From Ignavigranum ruoffiae (GTDB lineage Bacteria > Bacillota > Bacilli > Lactobacillales > Aerococcaceae), in assembly GCF_900110675.1 (NCBI RefSeq), contig NZ_FOEN01000001.1:1-64000 (forward strand): a DNA stretch of 64,000 nt, in the 5' to 3' direction. How positions within the stretch are numbered: position 1 is the first letter of the stretch; each line of letters opens with the position of its first letter. The notes beneath the pieces are model-generated. The model was not told the DNA's origin, did no database searches, and saw only the letters and a list, made by a program, of their open reading frames with translations. A program made the translations under genes and the position numbers. Shown here in pieces: positions 28,203 to 39,536 of the stretch.

Positions 28203-29351
28203 ATGATATATTTAGATTACGCGGCAACCAATCCGATTCGACCAGAAGTCATCGAATTGATTCAACATAGTTTACAAGAAGAATATGGAAATCCTTCTTC
28301 AATTTATCAAATTGGTAAAAAAAGCAAACAAAAATTAAGGCAAGCTCGCGAAGAGATGGCTCAGCTATTAGGTGTCTCAGCGAATGAAATATATTTCACC
28401 TCTGGAGCAACAGAAGCTAATAATTGGGCCCTCCGTCAACAAGCTGAACAAGCACGGCAATTAGGTTTTGGCCAACACATTGTAGCGACAGCTATTGAGC
28501 ATCCTTCCGTTTCTGAAGTACTAAAGCATTTAGAACAGGATGGATTTCGCGTGACCTATTTGAAGCCTAATACAGCAGGAAATTATACAGTCAATGATTT
28601 TATCGCTGCGAGTAGCTCAGATACGATTGGCTGGGTTGCTATGGCAATTAACAATGAATTAGGGACTCGCTTACCGATTAAAGATCTTGGTTTAGCGGCT
28701 CGCGAACACAATATACCTTGGTTTCATGTCGATACGGTTCAGATGATGGGGCATCTGTCAACAGAGGATGTAGCAGAGTACTGTACGAGTTTTGTTGGCT
28801 CTGCTCATAAATTTGCCGGTCCTAAGGGCATCGGCTTCTTAGTTTATCGGCCATGGGATGAACGGATGATCTTAAAACCCTTATTGTTCGGTGGCGGTCA
28901 AGAAGCAAAATTACGTTCTGGAACCGAAAATTTACCCTATATACGAGGGATGGTGCACGCTCTTTCCTTATCTACAAAGGAACAAGACCAGGCCAATAAA
29001 CAGGCCCACACCTATTCTACATATATCGTTGACACCTTGACGGAACAGGGTATTCTCTTTGAAGTGAATGGGGTGGAGACAGATAAAGTTGATCATATTT
29101 TGAATCTTTGGTTGCCTGGACGTGAAGCTAGTCAAATTTTGATCCAATTAGATTTAAAGGACATTTATGTTTCAGCTGGATCTGCTTGTTCAGCTGGCTC
29201 AGTATCCGATAGCCCAGTTTTACAAGCTTATTATCCCGATCAGAGTGATCGCTGGCATCAAAGCATTCGCATCTCTTATGGTTATCAAACAACGATGGAA
29301 GATATTAAAACTTTTACCAAGATATTATTAGAAATACTGGAAAGGAAGTAA
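28203..29351 (+). CDS. Cysteine desulfurase (IscS/NifS family), tRNA-thiolation type
   Basis: 382 residues. MIYLDYAATNPIRPEV at the start, the PLP lysine Lys203 in SAHKFAGPKG, and the catalytic Cys329 in GSACSAGSVSDSP. It moves sulfur from cysteine to an acceptor. It sits directly before a DUF1831 gene and mnmA, matching yrvO-trmU of Bacillus subtilis, so its main client is likely MnmA for 2-thiouridine at tRNA position 34. Ribosome-binding site GGAGGAGG. Confidence 0.94.
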   Translation: MIYLDYAATNPIRPEVIELIQHSLQEEYGNPSSIYQIGKKSKQKLRQAREEMAQLLGVSANEIYFTSGATEANNWALRQQAEQARQLGFGQHIVATAIEHPSVSEVLKHLEQDGFRVTYLKPNTAGNYTVNDFIAASSSDTIGWVAMAINNELGTRLPIKDLGLAAREHNIPWFHVDTVQMMGHLSTEDVAEYCTSFVGSAHKFAGPKGIGFLVYRPWDERMILKPLLFGGGQEAKLRSGTENLPYIRGMVHALSLSTKEQDQANKQAHTYSTYIVDTLTEQGILFEVNGVETDKVDHILNLWLPGREASQILIQLDLKDIYVSAGSACSAGSVSDSPVLQAYYPDQSDRWHQSIRISYGYQTTMEDIKTFTKILLEILERK

Positions 29352-29357
29352 AACGTC

Positions 29358-30849
<1,492 letters not shown>

Positions 30850-30866
30850 TAGATTATTAAATTCTT

Positions 30867-30905
30867 AGAACCTTGATTGAGCTGGACGCTCGTCGAGGTT
30901 TTTTC
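30867..30905 (+). terminator. Terminator of the desulfurase-DUF1831-mnmA operon
   Basis: AACCTTGA...TCGAGGTT with inner GAGC/GCTC, followed by TTTTT. Confidence 0.87.
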
Positions 30906-31066
30906 ATAGTCTTCAAAATATTTGAATATATGAAATGTTGTAAATATAACACAGTTTGCGACCGGCTAAATATTTTGGCCTAAGCTTATTGTTAAATAAT
31001 CGATGTTTGTTCTGAACCTTTGACTTTGATAGAATAGAGAAATGAAGAGCGGATAGAGGGGTGACG

Positions 31067-33526
31067 ATGGTGGAAAGTGAATTAATCCAAATGATTGGTC
31101 AAGTGGATGCTATCTATTTTGAAAATCCAAATAATTTTTATAAAGTAATTCGGGTTCTACTAGATCAATCGGCGAATCCTTCCTGGTCTGCTGATGAAAT
31201 TGTGATGACGGGACAATTTGCTGCTTTACATTTGGATACCCGTTACGAATTCTGGGGTCGCTTGATTGTCCATCCTAAATACGGAGAACAATTTCAAGTG
31301 GTTCGATATCAACAAGTTTCGCCTACGAGTAAGGCTGGTCTGATTGAATATTTATCAAGTGATCGTTTTAAGGGCGTGGGTCAAGTTCTGGCTGAAAGAA
31401 TTGTCGATCAGTTAGGGATGGATGCCATTGATAAAATCCTCGACGATGCCAGCTGCCTCACAAATATTCAAGGTCTGTCTGAGAAGACAGCGACGAATCT
31501 CTTTGAAGTACTTAAAACTTACAAAGGGACTGAACGAATTTTCATTCAATTAAGTCAATGGGGCTTTGGCTCCACGCTCGCTGAGCGGATTTATCAACGT
31601 TGGACGGTGGATACCCTAAATGTTATTAAAGAAAATCCATATGAATTGGCGCAAGAAATTGAAGGGATCAGTTTCAATCGGGCTGATGCGATTGCTGAAC
31701 AATTAGGGGTTGAGGCTTTGTCCTTGCAACGAGTAGTTGCGGGGCTGTATACCGTAGTGGCCGAAAAATGCCTGAGTGAAGGAGATACTTTCGTTGACCA
31801 AGCAGAAGCGCTTGAACTGGCGCGTCAACGTCTAGAGAATAGTCGACCGGCTTTAATCCATTCAGACCTACTTGAACAAGCGCTAAATTCGGCCTTGGAT
31901 CAGGAGCGCTTATTCCGTTATCAAGCGGGTTTGAGTATCGCCAGTTTATATTTGGCTGAGAAGGGGATTGCTCATCGTTTGAAAGATTATATTTCTTATA
32001 ACGATGTTGAAATATACTCAGAAGCCGAAGTTGATCAGTGTTTAAATCAAGTGAAAGAATTAACCGGGATTGATTATGATTCATCTCAGTTAGCAGCGCT
32101 CAAGTTAGCTATCCATTCCCCGTGTTCGATTATTACGGGTGGACCTGGTACCGGAAAGACTACCCTGATTAAAGGGTTGATTCTCTTACATAGTTTATTA
32201 CACGATTACCCCTTAGAAAAATATATTGCCAAAAAAGAAGCCCTTCCCATCCTCCTCGCTGCGCCTACTGGCCGAGCAGCTCAGCGGATGTCAGAAACCA
32301 CCGGCTTACCGGCGATGACGATTCATCGGATGTTAGGCTATACCCGTGAGGTACGTCGAGATGATGCCCCAATGACAGAGGAATTAGAGGGGAGTCTATT
32401 AATTATTGACGAGATGTCCATGGTGGATACCTGGTTAATGCATTGGTTGATGCAAGCGGTGCCTTATCAGATGCAAATTGTTCTCGTTGGTGATCGTGAC
32501 CAGTTACCTTCAGTCGGACCAGGTAAGGTTTTCGAAGATCTCATTGAAAGTGATCAGATTCCGACGATTGCGCTACAAAAAATCTATCGCCAAGCCGAAG
32601 ATTCTTCAATTATCCACCTGGCCCATCAGGTTCGTCAGGGCAAATTACCTGATAATTTCTTAGTCAAACAAACAGACCGGGCTTTTATTCAAGCTTCCAG
32701 TCAACAAGTCAGTTTCGTCATCGAACAAGTGGTAGCCAACGCTTATGTGAAAGGGTTCGATAGTCATAATCTGCAAGTATTAGCACCGATGTATAAAGGA
32801 CCGGCGGGCATTAACGCCTTAAATATAATGTTACAGAACCTTTTAAATCCTGCCCAAGAAAAAAAGCGCCAAATCGAACATTTCGAGCATATATATCGGC
32901 GCGGGGATAAAGTGATTCAATTGATTAATAATACCGAAGAAGGGGTCTTCAACGGGGATATCGGCCATATCACGGCAATCTTTACTGAAAAAGAAACAGA
33001 ATCCAAACAGCCAGAAATTCTAGTTGAGTTTGATGATGATCGTGAGCTAGTCTATCGTAAATCTGATTTAGACCAACTGGCCCTGGCATACTGTACTTCA
33101 ATTCATAAGGCCCAAGGCTCGGAATATGATTTAGTCATCCTACCCTTAGTGGACCTATACTCACGATTGTTACGAAAAGATATTCTCTATACGGCGATAA
33201 CTCGAGCGCAGAAGTCTTTAGTGATGATTGGTAATCCTCAATCTTTCTTTAAAGCCGTTCAACAAGAGCAAGAAAAACGTCACACCCATTTACAAACTTG
33301 GTTAAAAGAAGTCTTTATAAACCGGACAACTCAGGCGAATTCAATCGCATTCGAGCAAGATGATGTAGAAACTGTGGAGTCAAATTCAGCACCAAGCTCG
33401 GCGGAGATAAATTTGCGACTGACCTTGGATAATTATCAAGAGATAGATCCAATGATTGGCATGGGCGATTGCTGTCCGCAAGATTTCTTGGTAGAAACTT
33501 TACCTAATAAGCAGAACGAGGAGTAG
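31067..33526 (+). CDS. recD2: RecD2 helicase (SF1B ATP-dependent DNA helicase)
   Basis: About 819 residues; ATG 31067 is chosen because GAGGGG sits five bases before it (GTG 31061 and 31070 are alternatives). An N-terminal OB-like domain (about 5-80) and helix-hairpin-helix repeats (KGVGQVLAERIV, about 105) precede Walker A TGGPGTGKTTLIKG (about 358-371), Walker B LLIIDEMSMVD, and the C-terminal motif AYCTSIHKAQGSEYD. It is the RecBC-independent RecD2 type. Its 3' end overlaps the convergent lipid kinase gene by 23 bases. Confidence 0.95.
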   Translation: MVESELIQMIGQVDAIYFENPNNFYKVIRVLLDQSANPSWSADEIVMTGQFAALHLDTRYEFWGRLIVHPKYGEQFQVVRYQQVSPTSKAGLIEYLSSDRFKGVGQVLAERIVDQLGMDAIDKILDDASCLTNIQGLSEKTATNLFEVLKTYKGTERIFIQLSQWGFGSTLAERIYQRWTVDTLNVIKENPYELAQEIEGISFNRADAIAEQLGVEALSLQRVVAGLYTVVAEKCLSEGDTFVDQAEALELARQRLENSRPALIHSDLLEQALNSALDQERLFRYQAGLSIASLYLAEKGIAHRLKDYISYNDVEIYSEAEVDQCLNQVKELTGIDYDSSQLAALKLAIHSPCSIITGGPGTGKTTLIKGLILLHSLLHDYPLEKYIAKKEALPILLAAPTGRAAQRMSETTGLPAMTIHRMLGYTREVRRDDAPMTEELEGSLLIIDEMSMVDTWLMHWLMQAVPYQMQIVLVGDRDQLPSVGPGKVFEDLIESDQIPTIALQKIYRQAEDSSIIHLAHQVRQGKLPDNFLVKQTDRAFIQASSQQVSFVIEQVVANAYVKGFDSHNLQVLAPMYKGPAGINALNIMLQNLLNPAQEKKRQIEHFEHIYRRGDKVIQLINNTEEGVFNGDIGHITAIFTEKETESKQPEILVEFDDDRELVYRKSDLDQLALAYCTSIHKAQGSEYDLVILPLVDLYSRLLRKDILYTAITRAQKSLVMIGNPQSFFKAVQQEQEKRHTHLQTWLKEVFINRTTQANSIAFEQDDVETVESNSAPSSAEINLRLTLDNYQEIDPMIGMGDCCPQDFLVETLPNKQNEE

Positions 33527-34472
33527 GTAGGATAAAGGGATAAGTCGCTAAATTGAAAGTCATATCAATTTCAGGAAAGATAAAACTTTCGCCATCTACT
33601 TGACCTTGAATGGGTTCTTTAATGATTAAACGCAAGTAATCAGCCACATAGCGCGTCACATGCTTTGAACGATCTTGGTTCTTATGGATGAATACCTTGG
33701 CTAAGAGTTCTTTAATCGCCGAAAAATCAATATCATGGTAGAGAATGGTAACCAATTCTGCTCGGTCAGCGCGGGAAAGATTGTCAATTTGGATGCCGCC
33801 CCCTAGCATAGGGTTGTTGACGACTGTCGCAATGGAGACATCTTTGTGTGCAATCGATTTGCCGTCGATGATTAAGTGTAGAGGAAATTTCGGAACCGAT
33901 GATAGGCTCAAAACTAAACCACAAAGATAGGCTAATTTTAGTTTATGGACCAATCGTTTAAGAAAGGGATTCAGTGTAGCCATAAATTCACCCGTTTTTC
34001 GGTTAGTGACGGCATCAAAACCAAAGCCCATGGAATTCAGAATAATTCCTGTATGATGATCTAGATGATTTTCATAGGTAAAAATCGGTACATTAACAAT
34101 CTGCGGATGGAACAACATATTTTCTAGAACATCTTGATAGGTTTGATCTTTTAGCCAAGCCCGGGCAAAATCATTGCCGGTCCCGGTGGGGATATAGTTT
34201 ACCGGGATGATTCGCTCAATTTCCCATAATGCCTGAACCACGTCATGTAAGGTCCCGTCACCGCCGATAATTAATAGATGATTGTTGTCCGATAAATCAA
34301 CTTGACAGGCGATTTGTTTAGCCATCAGTCCAGCTTGGTTAACAGCGGTTGTTTGGTGAACTTGGTAGAAAATTTGATAGTGGTCTAGGTACGCTAGAAC
34401 TTTGCTGAGAATATACTTTCCTTGGCCTTGACCCGAGTTTGGGTGGCATATAATATGGACACGGTTGATCAT
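33504..34472 (-). CDS. Diacylglycerol/lipid kinase family protein (YegS/BmrU/DgkB type)
   Basis: 322 residues. The nucleotide loop LIIGGDGTLHDVVQAL (about 67-82) and YIPTGTGNDFARAW (about 94-107) are the hallmark of the diacylglycerol kinase catalytic family. It probably phosphorylates diacylglycerol or a similar lipid and recycles lipid from wall polymer synthesis; the exact substrate cannot be read. The start has AAGAGGC upstream on the minus strand. Tail-to-tail overlap with recD2. Confidence 0.88.
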   Translation of the reverse strand: MINRVHIICHPNSGQGQGKYILSKVLAYLDHYQIFYQVHQTTAVNQAGLMAKQIACQVDLSDNNHLLIIGGDGTLHDVVQALWEIERIIPVNYIPTGTGNDFARAWLKDQTYQDVLENMLFHPQIVNVPIFTYENHLDHHTGIILNSMGFGFDAVTNRKTGEFMATLNPFLKRLVHKLKLAYLCGLVLSLSSVPKFPLHLIIDGKSIAHKDVSIATVVNNPMLGGGIQIDNLSRADRAELVTILYHDIDFSAIKELLAKVFIHKNQDRSKHVTRYVADYLRLIIKEPIQGQVDGESFIFPEIDMTFNLATYPFILPTPRSAY

Positions 34473-34591
34473 GAAAAGCCTCTTTTCTTTGAAGTCATCA
34501 GCCTTTATTATACGTATTTTCAGCTTATTGTAAAATGAACTTCATAAAAGAGAATGCGACCAATCGAAGTAACAACATGGAGGGGTAAAAC

Positions 34592-35398
34592 TTGTATAAA
34601 ATGTTAGTCACTGATCTCGATGATACCTTATTAAATTCGGATAATGTCATTTCAGAGCAGAATATTCGTGCCATTCAACAGATGACATCTGCCGGATTCC
34701 ATTTTGTGATGGCTAGTGGACGCCCCTTAGCTTCTGTCTATCAATTAGCTAAAGAGACAGGATGTAAAGAACAATTATCCTATATCATCGCCTACAATGG
34801 GGGAGTGATTTATGATTTAAAGAGAGAGAAAGTTGTTTATCAACAGGGACTCAATCCAGAAGACCAGGAAACATTAATTTCCTTTCTAAATCGTAGCCCT
34901 TTAGCTAGCTTAACTTATGACCAGCAGGAGATTGTGATTAATTGGAAGAATGACTATACCCAGATTGAATCCGAATTAACGGGTTTGCCTTGTCGTTATG
35001 ATGCAGAATTTTTTGAGCAATTGAACGACGTCTTGCCTAAGATGATGGGCGTTGGCGATCCCAAAATTGTTCAACAAATTTATCAAGACTACTCAGGACG
35101 CTTTGGTCAGGCAACTCGTTTGACGATTTCCAAACCCTTCTATTTAGAAATTGTCCATCAAGAAGTATCGAAAGGGCGGGCAATCGAGGAAATTGCTCAA
35201 TTGCTAAACTTAGAGCTTTCAGAAATTATTGGCATGGGTGACAGCTACAATGATTTAGAGATGTTACAGACCAGTGGCAAAGCGGTAGTAGTGGAAAATG
35301 GTCATCCAGAGCTTAAGAAAATAGCTGCTGAGATTGCTCCAAGCAATAATCATAATGGTGTGGCTTATATCATCAAAAAATACTTTATTAAAGATTGA
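34592..35398 (+). CDS. Cof-type HAD-IIB phosphatase
   Basis: 268 residues from TTG 34592, which has GGAGGGG at the right spacing; the ATG at 34601 is too far. HAD motif I DLDDTLLNSDN (residues 8-18), motif II ASGRP (about 41-45), and motif III/IV GMGDSYNDLEML (about 215-226). The substrate is probably a sugar phosphate or flavin-type phosphate, not determinable. Its stop codon overlaps the -35 of the alaS promoter. Confidence 0.9.
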   Translation: MYKMLVTDLDDTLLNSDNVISEQNIRAIQQMTSAGFHFVMASGRPLASVYQLAKETGCKEQLSYIIAYNGGVIYDLKREKVVYQQGLNPEDQETLISFLNRSPLASLTYDQQEIVINWKNDYTQIESELTGLPCRYDAEFFEQLNDVLPKMMGVGDPKIVQQIYQDYSGRFGQATRLTISKPFYLEIVHQEVSKGRAIEEIAQLLNLELSEIIGMGDSYNDLEMLQTSGKAVVVENGHPELKKIAAEIAPSNNHNGVAYIIKKYFIKD

Positions 35399-35424
35399 CA
35401 GCAAGGGATTTGCTTGCGTATAAT
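35395..35424 (+). promoter_or_regulatory. Promoter of the alaS T-box leader
   Basis: TTGACA (35395-35400), 18-base spacer, TATAAT (35419-35424). The -35 covers the stop codon of the preceding gene. Confidence 0.85.
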
Positions 35425-35430
35425 GCAGAG

Positions 35431-35628
35431 TAAGAGGACATGTTTAATTTACGATTAGAGACGTTTTGTTAGGTGAAAGAAACGATGAATTAAATGCTAC
35501 CTCACCATTTCTCTTTGAAAAAAGAGCGCCTATCTGCGATATAGAATTGAGATATAATTGACAGGAGTCGTTATAAGCAAGGTGGTACCGCGGTCATCGC
35601 CCTTGCGTATAACGGTTCTATTTTTTTG
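35431..35628 (+). promoter_or_regulatory. T-box riboswitch controlling alaS (alanine)
   Basis: The T-box sequence AAGGTGGTACCGCG is at 35579-35592. The terminator pairs CGTTATAAGCAAGG (from 35569) with CCTTGCGTATAACG and is followed by seven T. A GCT triplet at 35496-35498 in the Stem I region is the likely alanine specifier. Uncharged tRNA-Ala binding would favour the antiterminator and permit alaS transcription. Confidence 0.93.
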
Positions 35629-35638
35629 GAGGGATACA

Positions 35639-38296
35639 ATGAAAAAATTAACCAGTGCTCAGATTCGTGATTTGTGGTTGAAATTCTTCGAAAGCAAGGG
35701 CCATGAGGTCCGACCAAGTGCGTCATTAATTCCAATAAATGACCCTACTTTGCTTTGGATTAATTCGGGCGTCGCTACACTAAAGAAATATTTTGATGGT
35801 AGTGAAGTTCCAGAGAATCCACGGATTACCAATTCACAAAAATCAATCCGGACCAACGATATTGAAAATGTAGGGGTTACCGCGCGTCACCATACTTTAT
35901 TTGAAATGCTAGGGAATTTCTCTGTCGGTGATTATTTCAAAGAAGAAGCCATTCCTTGGGCTTGGGAATTTCTAACGGGTAAAGAATGGTTAGCCTTTGA
36001 ACCTGAACGCTTGTATGTGACCTACTATCCAGAAGATGTCGAAACTAAGGCTTTGTGGGAAGCGATAGAAGGTTTTGATCCGAGCCATTTAGTGCCGGTA
36101 GAGGACAATTTCTGGGATATTGGTGCCGGTCCTTGTGGTCCCGATACTGAAATTTTCTACGATCGGGGGGCGAAGTATAGCAATCTAGCAGAAGAAGATC
36201 CAGAAAATTATCCCGGCGGGGAGAATGAGCGTTGGTTAGAAATTTGGAACTTAGTCTTCTCAGAATTCAATCATATGCCTGATGATACTTATCAACCTTT
36301 ACCTCATAAGAACGTCGATACTGGGGCAGGTCTTGAACGGTTAACTTCAGTGATTCAAGATACACCTACCAATTTTGAGACGGATCTCTTTATGCCAATT
36401 ATTCAGGCATTAGAATCCATGGCTGATCACCATCAGTATGCTGAAGCGAGTGAGAAGATTAAAACAAGTTTTAAAGTTATTGCTGACCACATTCGTGCGG
36501 TGGCCTTTGCTATTAGCGATGGGGCCCTTCCATCTAATGAAGGACGAGGCTACATTATTCGTCGCTTAATTCGTCGCTCAGTGATGCATGGTCGCCGTTT
36601 AGGCATTCAAGGTCTATTCCTGGCGAAATTGGTACCCGTCATTAGCGATATTATGGGAAGCTATTATCAAGAGCTGCATGATAAGATTGAATTTGTTCAA
36701 GAGGTCTTAACGTCCGAAGAAGAACGATTCCATGAAACCATTGAAGAAGGTGAAATGCAACTCGAAGAGTTAATGACAGAGTTAAAAGAGAATGGTATTC
36801 AAGAAATTCCTGGTGATCAAGCTTTCACACTTTATGATACTTTTGGTTTTCCATTGGAATTAACCCAAGAAATGGCGGTGGACCATGGTTTTACTGTCGA
36901 TGTGGAAGGTTTCGAAGCGGAGATGGAACAACAAAGAGAACGTGCCCGCAATGCCCGCAGTCAAGAATCAAGTATGAATATTCAATCGGCTATATTAACT
37001 GAAATTGATTCTGATTTTGATTTTGTGGGTTATCATCAATTGGAAACGGATGCGTCTATTTTATATATTATTCAAGAAGATCAATTATTGGATAAGTATG
37101 AAGGACCTCAAGGGGCGTGGTTGGTATTTAATCGTTCACCATTCTATGCAGAAATGGGTGGACAAATTGCAGATCAGGGTGGTCTTTATGATGGCTTTGA
37201 TTTAATTGCATCGATTAAAGATGTCAAAAAGATGCCAAATGGTCAATTTATGCACAAAGTTGAAGAGACCAGCATGCCTTTACTAAAGAATCAATCCTAT
37301 ACTTTACGTGTAGATCCGACAGCTCGTCAAAAAACCAATCAAAATCATACAGCGACTCACTTATTACACCAAGGACTTAAACAAATCTTGGGACCTCATG
37401 CCAACCAAGCGGGCTCTTATGTAGGACCTGATCGACTTCGTTTCGACTTCTCGCACTTTGGTAAGGTTACTAAAGAAGAATTGGATGCCATCAGTGAATA
37501 TGTTAACCAGATGATTAACCAAGCTATTCCGGTAGATATTAGTGAAATGCCAATTGATGAAGCTAAAGCCTTAGGAGCGATGGCCCTCTTCGGCGAAAAA
37601 TATGGCGATATCGTTCGTGTTGTGAATATCGGTGGCGAATCGATTGAATTATGTGGGGGAACTCATGTTAATAATACCCAACAAATCGCGACCTTTAAGA
37701 TCCTTTCTGAATCAGGAATTGGCGCGGGAATTCGAAGAATCGAAGCTTTGACAGGTCAGGCTGCTATTGATTATTACCGTGCTGAAGAAACTATCTTGGA
37801 GCAAATCCAAGAACAACTTAAAGTGGGACAAACCGATCAAATTCTGTATCGGTTGAGCCAATTACAAGAACAAATTAAAGATCAAGATCATGAAATTCAA
37901 AGCTTAATGGCCAAACTTCTTCAACAAGAATCAAACAAAATCTTTGACCAAGTAGAAACAGTCGGAGAATTGACCTATATTGCCGCTCGAGTAGATAATC
38001 AAAGTAGTGAATCCCTACGTAATTTAGGCGATCAATGGCGCCAAAAAAACGTATCTAACCTGCTCATTCTGGTATCTAATAACGAAGGTAAAGTCGTCTT
38101 AAATGTCTTTGCTGATGATATGGCCATTGACCAAGGTGTCAAGGCTGGTGATCTAATCAAGCCGTTGGCTAAGATGGTCGGCGGAGGCGGAGGTGGCCGT
38201 CCTCAAATGGCTCAAGCCGGTGGTAAATCACCCGAAAAGATTGACAGTATGTTAGACCAAGTGGCCGAGACAATTGCTAGCTTTACAGAAGAATAA
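35639..38296 (+). CDS. alaS: Alanyl-tRNA synthetase
   Basis: 885 residues from ATG 35639, after TTGGAGGG; in-frame codons upstream lie in the T-box and are not translated. N-terminal class II catalytic domain (LTSAQIRDLWLKFFESKGHE, WNSGVATLK-like INSGVATLKKYFDG), the editing domain with HTATHLLHQGL (about 580-590) and CGGTHVNNT, and a C-terminal DHHA1 domain with MVGGGGGGRPQMAQAGG. It charges tRNA-Ala and clears mischarged Ser/Gly. Confidence 0.98.
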   Translation: MKKLTSAQIRDLWLKFFESKGHEVRPSASLIPINDPTLLWINSGVATLKKYFDGSEVPENPRITNSQKSIRTNDIENVGVTARHHTLFEMLGNFSVGDYFKEEAIPWAWEFLTGKEWLAFEPERLYVTYYPEDVETKALWEAIEGFDPSHLVPVEDNFWDIGAGPCGPDTEIFYDRGAKYSNLAEEDPENYPGGENERWLEIWNLVFSEFNHMPDDTYQPLPHKNVDTGAGLERLTSVIQDTPTNFETDLFMPIIQALESMADHHQYAEASEKIKTSFKVIADHIRAVAFAISDGALPSNEGRGYIIRRLIRRSVMHGRRLGIQGLFLAKLVPVISDIMGSYYQELHDKIEFVQEVLTSEEERFHETIEEGEMQLEELMTELKENGIQEIPGDQAFTLYDTFGFPLELTQEMAVDHGFTVDVEGFEAEMEQQRERARNARSQESSMNIQSAILTEIDSDFDFVGYHQLETDASILYIIQEDQLLDKYEGPQGAWLVFNRSPFYAEMGGQIADQGGLYDGFDLIASIKDVKKMPNGQFMHKVEETSMPLLKNQSYTLRVDPTARQKTNQNHTATHLLHQGLKQILGPHANQAGSYVGPDRLRFDFSHFGKVTKEELDAISEYVNQMINQAIPVDISEMPIDEAKALGAMALFGEKYGDIVRVVNIGGESIELCGGTHVNNTQQIATFKILSESGIGAGIRRIEALTGQAAIDYYRAEETILEQIQEQLKVGQTDQILYRLSQLQEQIKDQDHEIQSLMAKLLQQESNKIFDQVETVGELTYIAARVDNQSSESLRNLGDQWRQKNVSNLLILVSNNEGKVVLNVFADDMAIDQGVKAGDLIKPLAKMVGGGGGGRPQMAQAGGKSPEKIDSMLDQVAETIASFTEE

Positions 38297-38364
38297 ATTG
38301 AAAAATGTTTTCTTATGGGCTTAAATCGTGTATGATATAGTCTAGAGAAAGGTGCGGTGAGCTT

Positions 38365-38625
38365 ATGAAGTCTTTGGACGAAACAATATTATTTAAATTA
38401 GATGATTTAAATCAACACACCGTTCGAGAAACTCTCGAAATTGTATATCAAGCCTTGGAAGAAAAAGGTTACGATCCAGTGAATCAAATTGTGGGTTACC
38501 TAATGTCTGGTGATCCAGCTTATATTCCGCGTCATAATGATGCGCGTAATTTGATTCGTCGTCATGAACGCGATGAAATTATGGAAAAATTAATTGAATT
38601 CTACATAAATAAAGAGGAGAAATAA
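38365..38625 (+). CDS. ireB: IreB family regulatory phosphoprotein (UPF0297)
   Basis: 86 residues, full length for the family ([12 protein letters not shown] at the start, [17 protein letters not shown] at about 50-66). In Enterococcus IreB is a target of the PASTA kinase IreK and a negative regulator of cephalosporin resistance. Order ireB-ruvX-DUF1292 is conserved in Bacilli. It shares one base with ruvX. Confidence 0.93.
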   Translation: MKSLDETILFKLDDLNQHTVRETLEIVYQALEEKGYDPVNQIVGYLMSGDPAYIPRHNDARNLIRRHERDEIMEKLIEFYINKEEK

Positions 38626-39059
38626 TGGCCTATCGTCGAATTATGGGCCTAGATGTGGGATCGGTGACGATTGGTGTCGCTTTGTCTGATTTAATGGGCT
38701 GGACGGCCCAAGGATTAGAGACCATCCGTATTAATGAAAGCCAAAATGATTTTGGCTTTGACCGGTTGGCAGAAATTATACAAACAGAAAATATTGAAAC
38801 GGTAGTCATTGGGCTGCCGAAGAATATGAATAACACGATTGGTCCCCGTGCTGAAGCCTCGCTGGCTTTTGGCCAAAGATTGAAGCAACGTTTCCCTCAG
38901 TTAACGATTGAGTATCAAGATGAGCGATTGACCACTGTACAAGCCGAGCGCTTTCTGATTCAAGAAGGAAATGTTCGTCGGCGTAAACGAAAGCAAGTAA
39001 TCGATAAAATGGCGGCAGTAATGATTCTACAAAATTATCTAGACCGACAAACAAAATAA
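38625..39059 (+). CDS. ruvX: Putative Holliday junction resolvase RuvX/YqgF (pre-16S rRNA nuclease)
   Basis: 144 residues with the RNase H-like fold: [16 protein letters not shown] (about 5-20), [16 protein letters not shown] (about 61-76) and the late acidic [12 protein letters not shown] (about 98-109). In E. coli YqgF trims the 16S rRNA 5' end; both names are used. Ribosome-binding site AGAGGAG. Confidence 0.94.
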   Translation: MAYRRIMGLDVGSVTIGVALSDLMGWTAQGLETIRINESQNDFGFDRLAEIIQTENIETVVIGLPKNMNNTIGPRAEASLAFGQRLKQRFPQLTIEYQDERLTTVQAERFLIQEGNVRRRKRKQVIDKMAAVMILQNYLDRQTK

Positions 39060-39072
39060 AGGAGTAGCGAAG

Positions 39073-39375
39073 ATGACAGAACATAATCACCATAATCACG
39101 AAGAAGCAGAATACATTACCCTGGTTGACGAAGAAGGTAATGAAACCCTTTATGAAATTCTCTTTACTTTTGAATCAGATGAATTCAATAAACAATATGT
39201 CTTGCTTTATCCAGCAGGTACGCTGGATGAAGAAGATGTTGAATTGCAAGCCTTCGCTTATGAAGAGGATGAAGAAGGACTCTCTGGTAATCTCATCCCG
39301 ATTGAAAGCGACGCTGAATGGGATATGGTGGAAGAAGTCCTTAATACTTTCCTAGCAGAAGACGAAGAGGCATAA
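39073..39375 (+). CDS. DUF1292 family protein (UPF0473, YrzB type)
   Basis: 100 residues, strongly acidic (EEDVELQAFAYEEDEEG), with ITLVDEEGNETLYEILFTFE typical of the family. An N-terminal His-rich stretch EHNHHNHEEAEY (residues 3-14) could bind metal. Function unknown; always next to ireB and ruvX. Confidence 0.9.
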   Translation: MTEHNHHNHEEAEYITLVDEEGNETLYEILFTFESDEFNKQYVLLYPAGTLDEEDVELQAFAYEEDEEGLSGNLIPIESDAEWDMVEEVLNTFLAEDEEA

Positions 39376-39394
39376 TTGTCAAATCTATCCTGAT

Positions 39395-39435
39395 AGAATC
39401 CGATCTAGCTTTGCCTAGGTCGGATTCTTGATATT
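39395..39435 (+). terminator. Terminator of ireB-ruvX-DUF1292
   Basis: AGAATCCGATCTAG pairs with CTAGGTCGGATTCT around CTTTGC; a moderate T-content follows. Confidence 0.75.
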
Positions 39436-39492
39436 CTAAAAGGAAGCCTTGGAGAAATAAAAACAAAGCAACTAGCCAGTTTCCTCAAAGTT

Positions 39493-39501
39493 TGATATAA
39501 T
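39493..39501 (+). promoter_or_regulatory. Extended -10 promoter of mltG
   Basis: TGATATAAT, 36 bases before the mltG start; no clear -35. Confidence 0.5.
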
Positions 39502-39536
39502 CTTCAAATAAATTAATGTACGATAAAGGAGGCACT

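Noticed and set aside
35553-35563. TATAAT and TTGACA inside the alaS leader
   Set aside because: They lie within the T-box structure, have no matching partner element at the right spacing, and the upstream promoter is far better.
38630-39099. Minus-strand frames under ruvX and DUF1292
   Set aside because: They are shadows of well-recognised plus-strand genes and lack their own ribosome-binding sites.
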